A stretch of DNA of 64,000 bases, taken from positions 13,994,520-14,058,519 of the forward strand of contig NC_089868.1 of the NCBI RefSeq assembly GCF_036373705.1, read 5' to 3'. The stretch is from Amia ocellicauda (taxonomy: Eukaryota; Chordata; Actinopteri; Amiiformes; Amiidae). Both the position numbers and the translations under genes were made by a program. This document shows, one piece after another, positions 1-12,400 of this stretch (the stretch's first letter is position 1; every line of letters starts with the position of its first letter). A model generated the notes under the pieces. It saw only the letters and a list, made by a program, of their open reading frames with translations, did not search any database and had not been told where the DNA came from.

Positions 1-183
1 TACGTCCTAATCATGTCAAGTAAAAGTTTTTTTTACTTCTGTTTACTTACAATTTCTCAGCATTTTCTCCTTTCTGAATTGAAGCTTGATAACATTTTAA
101 TGGAATACAATTACGACTAAACTGAAATAATAATGCCAGGCATTAGTGGGCATAATTGCATTTTAAATGTTCTCTCCTCACAG

Positions 184-2471
184 GGTGGATGTGGCACATC
201 TGAGCCTTTACAACCTAAGTGTTATTCACAAGAAGAAGTATTTTGATTCAGAGTTGGAGCTAATGGCATACATTAACGAAAACTGGGACAGACTACAACT
301 TGGAGAAGTAAGGCTTTTTTTTATTTTTTTATTATTTTTAGTCTCGGGGAAGTGTTTGAGTAATTATGAGGTAAATGCACAAGATTGCATTGATTCAATT
401 AACTAAAACATTATCTTATTGTTTTTCTCAGTTTGGCCTTAAGCTATAATAACCATGTTGGCATTACAGTTGGGTGACTGCGTTGTTAAATTGCATTGAT
501 TTAACAGTGATTTTGGAGGACAAGTATTGAACATTGTGAAGTGTAATTTTAAGGACTCGGATTAATCAAATGGGGATATTTAGAAAGTACCCACATTTTA
601 TAACTATTTATAAGTTTAGGAATTAAATACATTATGCAAAAGTACTGTGACATCAAACATTAAATGACAGTATGAATGTGTTGATAGCAACATTTATTTT
701 TATTTCTGTTTCAGCTTGGGGATACCCCCAAATCTGAAAGATATGACAGTATTCTTGAAGCACTGAATAAAAACAAAACCATGTAAGTTCCAATGTCTAA
801 TAACCTTTTTTCTTTCTTGCTTATTTCTTACTTGTTGACATGGTGATTTTAACCTTTCTCTTACTTTGTGATTTTTAAGGTTTATGTCTGGAAAGGAAAT
901 CAAGAAAAAGAAGCATTTGTTCGGGCTGAGAATCCGCTTTCCACCAGCGCCTCAGAACACGGACTCGAAAACCGAGCGAGAGCCAGAGAGGGCTTCTCAC
1001 GAGATCAAAATCAAAGGCAGGAAGTCCACAAAGCCCATTCCAGATACCAGGTCAGAGGAGTCATTCAATGAATGCCATTAAACGCGATCAGTGTGAACAA
1101 CCTTCATTGTTTTGGACTTGCGGCCTCTTAATACAACATGTGAGACTGTTGGATCGTTGTGCTTAAATTGTTGTTTTAAGTTCTAATCAACCTACTTTAG
1201 TTAGGAATCCTGATCGTTTTTTAAATCGTTTATTTAAATAGTGAATGTAATCAGTGTGTTTTATTTTAAGTGCAGGAAAAGGTCATTTGTCCTTATTTTG
1301 TGTGTTTTGTTTCCAGTGAGTTGACAAATGGAGTAGTACGGAAAGGAAAACGAAAGCATGTGGGTCATGCACTTGAAACAATTGCAAAACTGAGACGGTC
1401 TGCTGAACTCTCGTCCCAGGTTAGCAGTTCATGTTTATCTTGTTGAATTGATACCTGTAAAGATTCCTTTTAATTCAAGAAAGTAAAGCTTTGAGAGAGG
1501 TGTCTGTCTTTCTTTGCATACGTGCTTCAAGGTGATGTTGTACACGTATGTACTTCAAGTCTTCCCTGAATCATAAACTTCTTTCTATAACAGGTCGAGA
1601 AACCATTAGTGCCAGAGAACAACACGTTAGATCTACTTGCTTCTAAGAGGTAAGCCTTTCGAGCTGAACTAAGTAATTTTTGTCTGTTTGTTTTTGTTAT
1701 ATATGACTTAATTGATTTTTCCATTTCATGCTTTGGCAGAAGTGATAAGTCTGCACACTCTTCAAGTACCTCAGACGTGGAATCGATTGGTGCAACGAGT
1801 ACCACTGAAACTACCTCAACAAGCATTTCGAGACAGTCAAGGTAATGAACTATCTTGAGATACCTCTTTGGGTCATGTCCCTTCATAGTACTTAACTTAA
1901 ATGACCCCCAAAATCTGCTTTGTCTTTATTTAATCAAGTATTAGACATGTTAAGTATTGGTGAAACAAGGGTTGTTCAGTACATATATTCATTAAATACA
2001 CTCCAAGCTATTCATATAGAATACTCAGTGGAAGTACTAAGTGGAACCAGAATGTTTTGTTCCTCAGTTCATCATAATGTACAACATATGGAATTATGTT
2101 ATTGCTGTAGTTTGTGTAGCTTGGGCAGAAGGACCCGCACAGGCAGACTGTGGCCGATCACTCACCCCCCCCTGAGGAGAGGGAGGCGGCGAGGACGGCG
2201 ACCCAGACGTGCTCTCCAGCCCCCGAACCCCGAGATCCCCAGGGAGCAGGACGCCAAGGACCAGTGCCAGTTCCCGGGACTCAACACGGACATTGTTCAC
2301 AACCTCGACCAAGACTCGCAGCTCAGTCATCTGAAGAATTCAATCACTAATTACTTCGGAGCTGCGGGGAGGATGGCCTGTGGAGAGAAGTACCGAGTCC
2401 TGGCCCGTCGGGTCACTCTCGATGGAAAAGTGCAGTATCTCGTGGAGTGGGAAGGTGTTACTGCTTCATAA
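184..2471 (+). CDS. mtf2: Polycomb-like protein MTF2 (PCL2), C-terminal seven exons, 5' end outside window
   Basis: MTF2 is a nuclear PRC2 accessory subunit. It binds unmethylated CpG DNA through its extended-homology winged-helix domain and contacts the SUZ12 subunit through its C-terminal domain. Exons, all GT-AG and in phase: 184-307, 715-782, 880-1050, 1317-1419, 1594-1649, 1740-1841, 2129-2471, giving the last ~321 residues of a protein usually near 590 aa. The first two exons carry the winged-helix region ([20 protein letters not shown]) and exon 3 its basic loop ([16 protein letters not shown]). Exons 4-6 are a low-complexity Ser/Thr-rich linker. The last exon starts with an Arg-rich stretch ([14 protein letters not shown]) and ends in the conserved C-terminal domain ([29 protein letters not shown]), with stop TAA at 2469-2471. 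The match to vertebrate MTF2 is close over both conserved ends, and MTF2 fits better than PHF19 or PHF1. The Tudor and PHD domains lie upstream of this window. Confidence 0.96.
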
Positions 2472-4890
2472 GCTTATGTGCGCTCATCTGCGTTTATCTT
2501 GTCTTCTGGGGGCACGTAATGCAACCGAGAAGGAATAATTTATGCCAGTGATTTATTTTCTTTACTTTTTTCCTGAAGCTAATTGAACAATAATTCATAG
2601 AAACCAGCTGAGAAATGTGAAAGGGTCAGTGTTAAATCTGTGGAATTGTGATACAATAGCTATACTTTGATATTGGTTATGGTTTCACAATACTCATTTA
2701 ATGTGGCCCAATGGTGGTCAGATGGTTTAAAGCTTTGTTTTCATTTACCTCTGAGATTGAAAAGTGCAATTTGACTGCAGCTTCCTATGCCATAGTTTCC
2801 TGCAGCAGAATGTAAAATTCTGTTTGCAACCATGGTTATAAGGCGTCTTACAATTATAGTTTAATATGCTGCTGCATGTAATTTTATTATCCCTATTAGC
2901 CACTTTTTATATGCCTTAGATTCAGAGCAATGACTTCTGAACACAATTTATGATTTAATGTTTTCCCAGTATGCATATTGAGAGGAAGTTGTTCTGTGCC
3001 TGTTAATTTGATGCACACATTTCGATCAGAATTAAAATAATGCTTTGTATTTTCCTTGAACAAAAGGGGACGAGCGGGAGGTTTAATGTTGCTTTCAACT
3101 CACTCCCAGTGGCAACTGAAAACAAGGCATGATGGATTTGCTTATCTGTCCTGAAAGTTCTGCAATTCTTCCATAATCTTGACAATTAGCAGTATTACTC
3201 CGCCAGATTTTAATGTTTTAATTTTATTTTAATCACTGGGAAACAAAATAATTAGATCTCGACAGTCTAGTTTGGAAGCCTTTTTTTGAGTGAGAAAATT
3301 GGGAAGCATAATTAGTGAATTAGCATAAAAGTTAATTAACCTCCAAAGTATTTAATTTACAGAAAAGTGTTCTTGGCTCGTTAGTATTTAAGTCTTAGCA
3401 TATTTCAGTTGAAAGTTATCACAGAGCTACAATATAAAACATTAAAGATATAAGATCTGCAAATCACTAATGGAAAAAGCTACATTTCATTCTGACTTTC
3501 AAGGGAATGTTGAAATGGTTTTCTTTAAAGAGTTTGTACAGGATAACTGATATTTCTCACGCAAATGCAATATCGGGTGACTTTTGTATGCAATTACAAA
3601 ATGGCTTGAAAGAGTTCTGTAAGCATTTCACTTATTGTACACTTACATGCTATGAAGCTAGAGGTTAATGTTGAGAGCAGTGGCATAATGGTGCATTCAT
3701 TGTACTCTGCAGTAATGTGCAGTACATGCAATTATACACCCTGGACTTTGCAAGCTCTTGCAATCTTTTTCTGTTGATGGCCTAATATATTTTCTTGCTT
3801 GATTTGAATTTTAGTATCAGTTTCCTATGCAAAGTATTCAACAAACTTAAAACATTGGTCAGTTCTTAATATTACAGCCTAGCCTTACCTTTACTTCAGG
3901 AACAGTATTTGCAATATTTTACAGATACAACTTACTCAGGCTCTTCTCACCGGTGCTATTTATTGCTTTCACAACAATGTGCTCTTAGAATCCGTCTACA
4001 GGTACAACTGGGATCACTTACTGGTTCTTTGACTCTCAGGATGCCATCTGCAACATTACTGTAACAATTACATTAAGACCTCTTTGAAAATGCGATGCAT
4101 CATTTCTCTATAGGCATTGATGTTATTTTTCCCTTCTTGCCAGAATTCATGCTCACTGTCAAACATGAGGTATTCAACAGTGTAGAACAGTCAAGAGGTT
4201 TCTGTACTGTGGTGTCAATTTTTTTTTTTTTGTACGTTTCTCAATGGAACATGATTAAACGCATGCCTTCTTGATTTAGAAGTTACTCCTGGAGTTCGCA
4301 TACATCAGCTGCTAAACTGGATTTGCTTACAATTTAGTAAAATGGTCCTATAATTTATAGTGCACATCCTTCTTGCATATTATTTGGTTTCTAGTTAAAC
4401 ACAAAATCAGCCTTCAATTTTAATAAACAATCGCCATGATCCATTAGCAGTACATTTCATTGTCACTTTCTTAGTCCTGTTTGCCCTCATGTAACAAATT
4501 GGAAACAAATGATGGCTTTTGTCCTGTTTTGTTCATGCCCGCCATGCAGTTTAATTTGGTTTTCCCAAGAAGTTTCTTTGCTGTATATACTGTTCAATGT
4601 TGCTCTGCTGTTTCAGTAGATTAATTGGTGTAAAGTGTGTTGTACTGAATGAACAGGGTTTTTGAAGAGGACATATCCACTTGAGGCAGCAGTGTTGTAC
4701 CTTGACATTGATACCTCCTTCTTTTTTTAATAAAAAAAAAAACTAAGGATTTTTTTATATATATATTTACATGTAAAGAATCTTTTTTTTCTGTCTGTTG
4801 TTGTGCCAGTGCTAGACTCAAGCTTTTTGTTTTCTACTGGCTTTGAACAGGCTTCTTCAGCCAAAGAATAAAACCTCTATAAAAACATTG
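2472..4890 (+). other. mtf2: mtf2 3'UTR with candidate polyadenylation signals
   Basis: About 2.4 kb of AT-rich, non-coding sequence follows the mtf2 stop, with no other gene in either strand. Canonical AATAAA hexamers occur at 4422-4427, 4729-4734 and 4867-4872. The last lies just before a change to short A/T runs, so I take it as the most likely distal signal. Usage cannot be read from DNA, and a shorter 3'UTR is possible. Confidence 0.5.
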
Positions 4891-5560
4891 TTTTATTTAA
4901 TGTGTATTTGTGTAATATTGAACATTAACAAAAAAAAAATCTTGTGGTTGGTCAGGATTATACACCCACACACATTTTTCAAATCCATATGGTCAAATTT
5001 TCTATAACAAATTTAGCTTTATAGCGCTCAGTAAAATAGTTTTGAACTTTATATCAGATTGAGCATGTTTTTATTTTGAATAACATGCTTAACACGTGGT
5101 TCACATTGGTTGGAATAAGTAAAAAAAAATATATGTACCTTGATTTTATCTGCATTTAACATGATCCAGCATTTAACATGTCGGAAGATTCCAGTAAGGA
5201 ACATTAGACCAGGCGGGAAAATAACGTGATTTTAGATGTTGCTTTTATGAAGTACTGTAGTGATTATCTATTACCCCAACAGTCTAATGGAAAACTAAAA
5301 TGTATAGTGGATTCAATGTTATATCGAATAGTGTATGAAATAATTCTAACCTTCATCAAATTAAAAAAAAATATATAGTGTCCTTTTTGTCTGTTGGATA
5401 AGGTGAAGTTGTGACAATGGTGAGACTAATAGTCAATATACTGTTAAGTTTCAGATAACTTTTGAGCCAGAAATAGCATCAACTCGTGTGAACATACATC
5501 TAATCACTGCTACGATTTGTTCAAAGGGCCACTCTAGTCGAACAAATGCTGTCTATGGTT
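4891..5560. other. intergenic spacer mtf2-ccdc18, no gene seen
   Basis: This is AT-rich sequence with several short A runs and no coding pattern on either strand. In human, TMED5 lies between MTF2 and CCDC18. No p24-family coding sequence is visible here or in the preceding 3'UTR. Confidence 0.6.
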
Positions 5561-5589
5561 CCCTGAAGCGCCTTAATTGGCGGCAGTTA

Positions 5590-5730
5590 CAGTTCCTGAC
5601 TTTGGCTCAACCAATCATCTACCTGCGCAGCTTTTCGACCGTTCCCCGCCAGCCAATCACATAACGCGGCGCTTATCAAACGTTCTGTTTGGATTCCAAC
5701 AACAGAACAGACCGGAAGTGATTTACACCA
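5590..5730 (+). promoter_or_regulatory. ccdc18: probable ccdc18 promoter, TATA-less, CCAAT and ETS sites
   Basis: A GC-richer island in AT-rich surroundings contains two CCAAT boxes (5611-5615 and 5653-5657, 42 bp apart) and a strong ETS-family site ACCGGAAGT at 5711-5719. A TGCGCA element (half of an NRF1-like site) lies at about 5624. No TATA box is visible. This is the usual make-up of a housekeeping promoter. It lies directly upstream of a good splice donor at 5946 that could end a non-coding first exon. Confidence 0.55.
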
Positions 5731-6473
5731 GCCCTTTAAACGGAATTATTAATATGTGAACCTGTTGATCAAAGTGTGCATGCATTTTATTCAACAATCT
5801 ATACAGCTCAGTTTGGGTTTGTATCAAGTGGACAATATTGTGCAAGTTTCGAGTTTGTGGAAGATGTTCACTTGTTTCATTTATTTTCACAGTTGCACAA
5901 TAATTGTACAAACTATATTGTAACTACATTGACATCCTTTGCCAGGTAAGATATTTCTTTATGGAACATAGTTGTGTAGGCTACATTGTATTGCAAAGGC
6001 ACACAAGCGACTGCCGTACTTCTGTATGCTTTGTTATTAATTAAAAATAGTGAGTACAAACAGTGACAGTTCTAGTGGGTATAAAACTAACATAGGCAAT
6101 GTGCAAACAATTAACTGATTCACTAAATATGTATGAAATTATGTTCACATAATCTCCGATAAACTGGTTATCATCAGCAGTATTAGGTTTTTAGCCAATA
6201 TCTTACCCCTTCCCTGTGTTTTCTGTTTGTGGATAATTTTCGTAGAAATAAATGTAGATGACACCACTACTATCCGCTTTTGTCAAATTCCTTTGGGTTT
6301 GCGTGGTTGCTTGTTCTGTATTATTATACTGGTTATTTGGAGGTAATAACAGAAAGCGTAGTCTTACTTTTTCTGTGTCTTTAGTTTAACAGAATTAGAA
6401 AACGAGCTAAACGTATTCCCCCCATATGATCCTTTTAACACAGGGCATGAGCCTTTAGCAGTGTCAGTCATCC
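5720..6473 (+). other. ccdc18: ccdc18 5'UTR exons and intron (predicted)
   Basis: A consensus donor CAG|GTAAGA lies at 5945/5946. A pyrimidine-rich acceptor ending TTTAG at 6384 precedes the coding ATG at 6474. The model is therefore a non-coding exon from about 5720 to 5945, an intron 5946-6384, and a second exon starting at 6385. A second possible acceptor is at 6443. A TAG in frame with the coding start lies at 6456-6458, so translation cannot begin earlier in this exon. Confidence 0.45.
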
Positions 6474-9400
6474 ATGTTTCACAACACCGAAGAAAACCTT
6501 GTTGCAAATGTGGTTGCTTTAAGGAATGAGCTGAGGAGAACTGAAACAAACCTACAGAGTTTGGGGGAAGATCTGAGGTATGCCATTTACATATTTAATG
6601 TACGTGGTCTTTGCAAACCTTTGGCTCCAAACGATAAAGACCTTGCACAACTATACAATGAAAGCTTTTGACGTCACAGATGATACATTAAAACCCAAAA
6701 ATGTAGCTTCATCTTGGAGGATGAATGACACAGGAGAACTTCTGATAGACATAAATGATGCTGTATTTATTAATCTGTGTCATTAAACAGGATATGTCCA
6801 TCTTTGTTAGTCATCTGAAGTGGTGCTTCTGTATGTAGGTATTGGTCTGATATGATTCAGTTGGTTCAAAATTGACTCTTACGTGGTCTTTACATGTTTA
6901 TCAGTGATGTCCCCGGTGCCGTCTCGAACTGCAGCTCTCATTCTGCGTTCCCAGTGGTGTTAACGCTAGAAGATCTCCAGCAGCCTGATGAGACGCCGCC
7001 TTTGCCAGGCAACCCCCGCCTTGCATCGACCTCTAAGACGATGGCTGAACGCAGAGTTCTCTCCTGTAGCAATGGAGCCAGCCGGGATTCCCGAGTAAGA
7101 CACAGCAGATCGGTTACTGTACCTGCTTCTACCAATGTGAGACCTGCACTGGGTAGGTCAGAGTTATAATGGTGCCCTTGTCCCACAGTCCCTTTCAGGT
7201 TCCTCTTCCTTGGCCCGGCAGGTTGAGATGGAGAACACCCTGCTCAGGAGAAAGCTCAGCACCATCCAGGAGGAAAACGTTGCGTTGGCTACAGAGAATC
7301 GCCAGTTAACCAGAGAGCTGGACTTGGTGCAGGCCGAACTCACCAACTCTAAAACCAAGGTGAGCATCTGTCTCTCAAGATGCCATTTCCCTGCCAATAT
7401 GTCTTTCAGTACAGCCCAGTGTGACCTATAAAGTCCAAATCAAATGCCCTCATTTCAGATCCGCTATCTGGAGTCTACCATGGGATCCAAGGCCTCAAGT
7501 GTCCCAGTCCTGAAGGAGCAGCTCCGTGATCTGGAGGCAGAATTTGAAGTCCATGAAAATGCCTTGAGGTGAGGAGTCATTAAAACATCCCACAGATGTA
7601 CAAACAGCCTACAAAGAGGCATTCAGAACTGGACAGTGGATACAAACCAGGGAAGCCTCTTATAATTATACAGACAGAGACATTGCCTTCTTGAATTCTT
7701 GTCTTCTGTGTTGTCCTTCAGAGATGCTGAGCAGAGACTGGAGCAGAGCCAGCAGTCGTCCCTCTTCATGGAGAGAGTGGTAGAGAAGCTGAAGGAGGAG
7801 CTGAGGAGAGTGAAAGCAGAGCTGGCTGACCGAAACCGACAAGGGAAAAGGTATATACAGTGAGGGGAAAAAAGTATTTGATCCCCTGCTGATTTTGTAC
7901 ATTTGCCCACTGACAAAGAAATGATCAGTCTATAAGTTTAATGGTAGGTGTATTTTAACAGTGAGAGACAGAATAACAACAACAAAATCCAGAAAAATGC
8001 ATTTCAAAAAAGTTATAAATTGATTTACATGTTAATGAGTGAAATAAGTATTTGATCCCCTATCAATCAGCAAGATTTCTGGCTCCCAGGTGTCTTTTAT
8101 ACAGGTAACGAGCTGAGATTAGGAGCACTCTCTTAAAGGGAGTGCTCCTAATCTCAGCTCGTTACCTATATAAAAGACACCTGTCCACAGAAGCAATCAA
8201 TCAATCAGATTCCAAACTCTCCACCATGGCCAAGACCAAAGAGCTGTCCAAGGATGTCAGGGACAGGATTGTAGACCTACACAAGGCTGGAATGGGCTAC
8301 AAGACCATCGCCAAGCAGCTTGGTGAGAAGGTGACAGCAGTTGTTGCAGTTATTCGCAAATGGAAGAAACACAAAATAACTGTCAGTCTCCCTCGGTCTG
8401 GGGCTCCATGCAAGATCTCACCTCGTGGAGTTTCAATGATCATGAGAACGGTGAGGAATCAGCCCAGAACTACACGGGAGGATCTTGCTAATGATCTCAA
8501 GGCAGCTGGGACCATAGTCCCCAAGAAAACAATTGGTAACACACTACGGCATGAAGGACTGAAATCCTGCAGCGCCCGCAAGGTCCCCCTGCTCAACAAA
8601 GCACATGTTCATTGGCAAACTTCAGATGGGCCTGCAGATCAACTCAACTCGCCGTGTTTGGAGGAGGAGGAATGACCCCAAGAACACCATCCCCACCGTC
8701 AAACACGGAGGTGGAAACATTATGCTTCGGGGGTGTTTTTCTGCTAAGGGGACAGGACAACTGCACCGCATCAAAGGGACGATGGACGGGGCCATGTACC
8801 GTCAAATCTTGGGTGAGAACCTCCTTCCCTCAGCCAGGGCATTGAAAATGGGTCGTGGATGGGTATTCCAGCATGACAATGACCCAAGACACACAGCCAA
8901 GGCAACAAAGGAGTGGCTCAAGAGGAAGCATATTAAGGTCCTGGAGTGGCCTAGCCAGTCTCCAGACCTTAATCCCATAGAAAATCTGTGGAGGGAGCTG
9001 AAGGTTCGAGTTGCCAAACGTCAGCCTCGAAACCTTAATGACTTGGAGAGGATCTGCAAAGAGGAGTGGGACAAAATCCCTCCTGAGATGTGTGCAAACC
9101 TGGTGGCCAACTACAAGAAACGTCTGACCTCTGTGATTGCCAACAAGGGATTTGCCACGAAGTACTAAGTCAAAGGGGTCAAATACTTATTTCCCTCATT
9201 AACATGCAAATCAATGTATAACTTTTTTGAAATGCGTTTTTCTGGATTTTGTTGTTGTTGTTATTCTGTCTCTCACTGTTAAAATACACCTACTATTAAA
9301 ATTATAGACTGATCATTTCTTTGTCAGTGGGCAAACGTACAAAATCAGCAGGGGATCAAGTACTTTTTTCCCTCACTGTATTCAGAATTGTAGGCAAGCT

Positions 9401-12400
9401 CTTTACACGTGTATGATTAGTGAAACAACAACACATTTAAAGTGGCGAGTTGTGTTTCATGTTTTACCTGTTTGTACATCATGTCTTTACAACAGATTTG
9501 AATATGGTATAATGTAAAAAGTCCCTACTCTGAACCACACTAGAGCACGATAGAATAGACGCGAGTATCTCAAAAAGTAAATGTAACGAACAGGGTTGTA
9601 TGTTTAAATGCATTACTTTATTATTATTTTATTTACAGAACTGAACAGCAAAGAAATGAAGCCCTTCTTAATGCTGAGAAACTGACAGGAGCTTTTCAGG
9701 AATATAAAGAAAATGTTTCTGAAAAACTGAAGAAGGTAAAGGAGTGTCCGGGGGGGAGACTTTGTATTGACAATTGTGACCTAATGATTGTGTTTACCTG
9801 TGGGTAAAAAACCTTCTGTTAAGGTGGTTTAGATAAATTATAATTTTAGTGTTTTTTTGCCGTAATTGAACAATCCCTGCTTTGGACTTTTTTCTTTCTT
9901 GTGTTGATTTTTGTTTAATTTTAACTCACACCTTAACCAAAACGATTTAAAATGAACTGACCATAACCGTTTTAAATAAGTCCTCATGACCTGCAGCCAT
10001 TGGTCTGGTTGTCAAAGTGACCCACACTCCCTGCTCTGATGGTCAGGGTTGCAGTGAAGACTTGATCCGTCCTTTTCCAGATCCTGGAGGGTGAGGAGAA
10101 GCTGAAACAGAGCCTGGTGCAGTGCGACCGGGAGCGAGACGCCCTGCAAAGCCAGTGCTCTCAGCTGGAGCGGGACAGGGACGACCTGACGCAACAGTTG
10201 AGGTCAGTGTGACTTTTCCTACATGGAATATCATTTTTATTGTGTCCTCTGCTGTTCTCTGGTATCATAAGGAATATCTGAGGATTTCGAAGGCGTATTG
10301 CACGGCGCCGGTTCCTTCTCTTCACCAGTGCTCCTCTCTCCTCTCGGGCTGTAGGCGGCTCCAGGAAGGAGCCAGTCGAGCACAGGTGATGCAGAACGAT
10401 CTGGCAGCCGAGAAGCAAGACCTTCTGTACCTCCTGGAAGAGTCCAAGCAGAAGGTGTCGAAGCTGGAGAGAGAGCTGGCGGACAAGGAGGCTTTTCAGA
10501 CCGAGAGGGATTCTTTGCAGAGGGAGAACAGTGACCTGAGGTCCCTCACAACCTGCCAGAGTCAGAGACTGGAGCAGTGCCAGAGAGACGTGGAGCAGAC
10601 CCGGGCAGAACTGGCCAGCCTGGAGTCCATCCTGGCTCAGCTGCAGCCTACAGAGGTACCCAAGACCATTGCCAGTGCCTTAAGACATGATTGGGTTCTC
10701 AGGTGTGGGGATTGAATGTTGTCTGAGAAGTGTTGGGCTTTCTGCAGTGACCAGCTCCTCCTGTGTTTGTAGGATGCAGGTGGAGTGACCAGTTCCATGA
10801 TAGACAGCCCAGCCCAGTCTGAGTCCTCCGAAGGATACCTGAGGGAACATCAGGCCCAGTGTCAGGACCTCAGGTACAGTACACTCTGTGGAAGTGTAAT
10901 GTTGACACTTTAAGAAGCATGGACAGTTTGTAAATCAGTGTTTCATATAGTCCCATGTTATTACCTTTTCTATGATGTTGTACTTCTTTACCATGTTCAC
11001 ATTTGAAGGTTGCAGCTGTCCCTGAAGGAAGCCGAGGTCCAGAGACTGCAGGCCCAGCTGACCTCCGGCCTGACCGCTCCGCACCTTCCTCAGAGAGATC
11101 TCCTGCCCGGTCAGTGGCCACCTGTGAAGGCCTAGACCTTTGGTCATCATTTTCTCCTCAGCCATTTATTCCAGTGGTGTTTAGTGTAGGAAAGGCCATG
11201 GCGAGTTATACTGACTGTTTTCTGCTGCCGTATTGCCTCCCAGGAGAGGGGCCGTACCAGCAGCTGCTGCCCGTGCTGAGGGCTCTGCAGCAGGAGAAGG
11301 GCAGGCAGGCGGCGGAGGTGAAGAGACTGCAGGAGCGGCTGGCCAAGGCGCAGGCCCAGATCTCCTCTCTGCAGTCCTGTATGGACCAGCGCGCCCGCCA
11401 CTTCCAGCACATCCACGACGAGCTGCTGGGCAAGGCTGCCCACGCCACCACGCTGGAGAAAGAGGTGAGTGGGCCTGTTTAATACATGTTTCAGTGAATG
11501 ACATCATATCAGAGGTTGTGGATTGTGCCTTTCATGGTAGGGAACGTATGCCCTCTTGTGCCTAAACTGTGAACTACAAGTGGTGTATCTAGATTTGAGA
11601 CCTTGATACATTCTTAAATGCTGGTTTAGTTTGGCATCATTGAAGGATGAACTGAAAACCTCATATGCTCTGGGGTATCCTGAGTCTCAGCACAGAAACC
11701 AGTATGATTGATTGATTTTTTTAGTTTTGTGCACTCGCATACAAGAGCCCTTTCAATGCCGCTCTGGATTTGACAAAGATGAGGATTTGGGATGGGGTGC
11801 GCTGTTGTCCGTGGCTTTGAGGACCATGGTCAAACTCCCTGGTGTTGTGTGTTGTGAACCACAGCTGAAGAAGAAGAGCGCTCGTTTGGCAGCCTTGGAG
11901 AGGCAGCTGCAGGAGAAGACTTCTGCATATTCTGCGGCTGCTGTGAGGAACACAGACCTGGAGCAGGACCTGCTGGTAACTATCTCTCTCTCTGTCTCTC
12001 TCTCAGAACTTCTGGAATGTAGCCACACTCTGGGTTCTGTAGTGGTGGCTATAGTCTATTTAATTTCATATTTTTGAGAAAACTGGAAAGAAAACAATGG
12101 TCTTCAGTAGCATAAATTATATTCTACTGAGTACTTTGGTCCTAAGGTGTTTTTCCCCACCAGAATCCTTGGTTAGTTTTGCAGACACAGTGCGTTTACA
12201 GCTTTTGAATATGGCAACTTCATTGGAAGTCTAGCTCCCAGAACCCTCATGCCACAGAGGTTAAGGATTTCACATTCTCAACAGATGCAGATAATAATTT
12301 GTTGTTGTCTTATGATTTGAACAAGCACTGCTCTGTTTCAACATTAGTCCAGTTAAATACTGTTTATTAGGTTAAGTATTTTACATTACATAAATAAAAA

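Larger units (their letters stand above)
7858..9378 (+). mobile_element. Tc1/mariner (Tc1-like) DNA transposon, fish type, complete ends
   Basis: The element is 1521 bp, begins CAGTGAGGG and ends with its inverse. It is flanked on both sides by the TA target duplication (7856-7857 and 9379-9380). Terminal inverted repeats are about 205 bp with an inner and outer direct repeat (AGTATTTGATCCCC), the IR/DR layout also seen in Sleeping Beauty-type elements. By eye the two ends differ at about ten positions, so the insertion is not very old. It carries one broken transposase in the same orientation as ccdc18. It lies in ccdc18 intron 5, seven bases after the exon end at 7850. Confidence 0.97.

Noticed and set aside
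1920-2128. Upstream part of the long open frame ending at 2471
   Set aside because: The acceptor at 2127-2128 and the MTF2 match begin the exon at 2129; the upstream part is intron that happens to stay open.
5577-5759. 60-codon plus-strand frame upstream of ccdc18
   Set aside because: It overlaps the CCAAT/ETS promoter block, begins at a non-ATG codon, and resembles no protein.
10122-10715. Single long frame joining ccdc18 exons 7 and 8
   Set aside because: The intervening 10203-10354 has proper splice sites, and CCDC18 homology is in a different frame for exon 7; the long frame is chance read-through.
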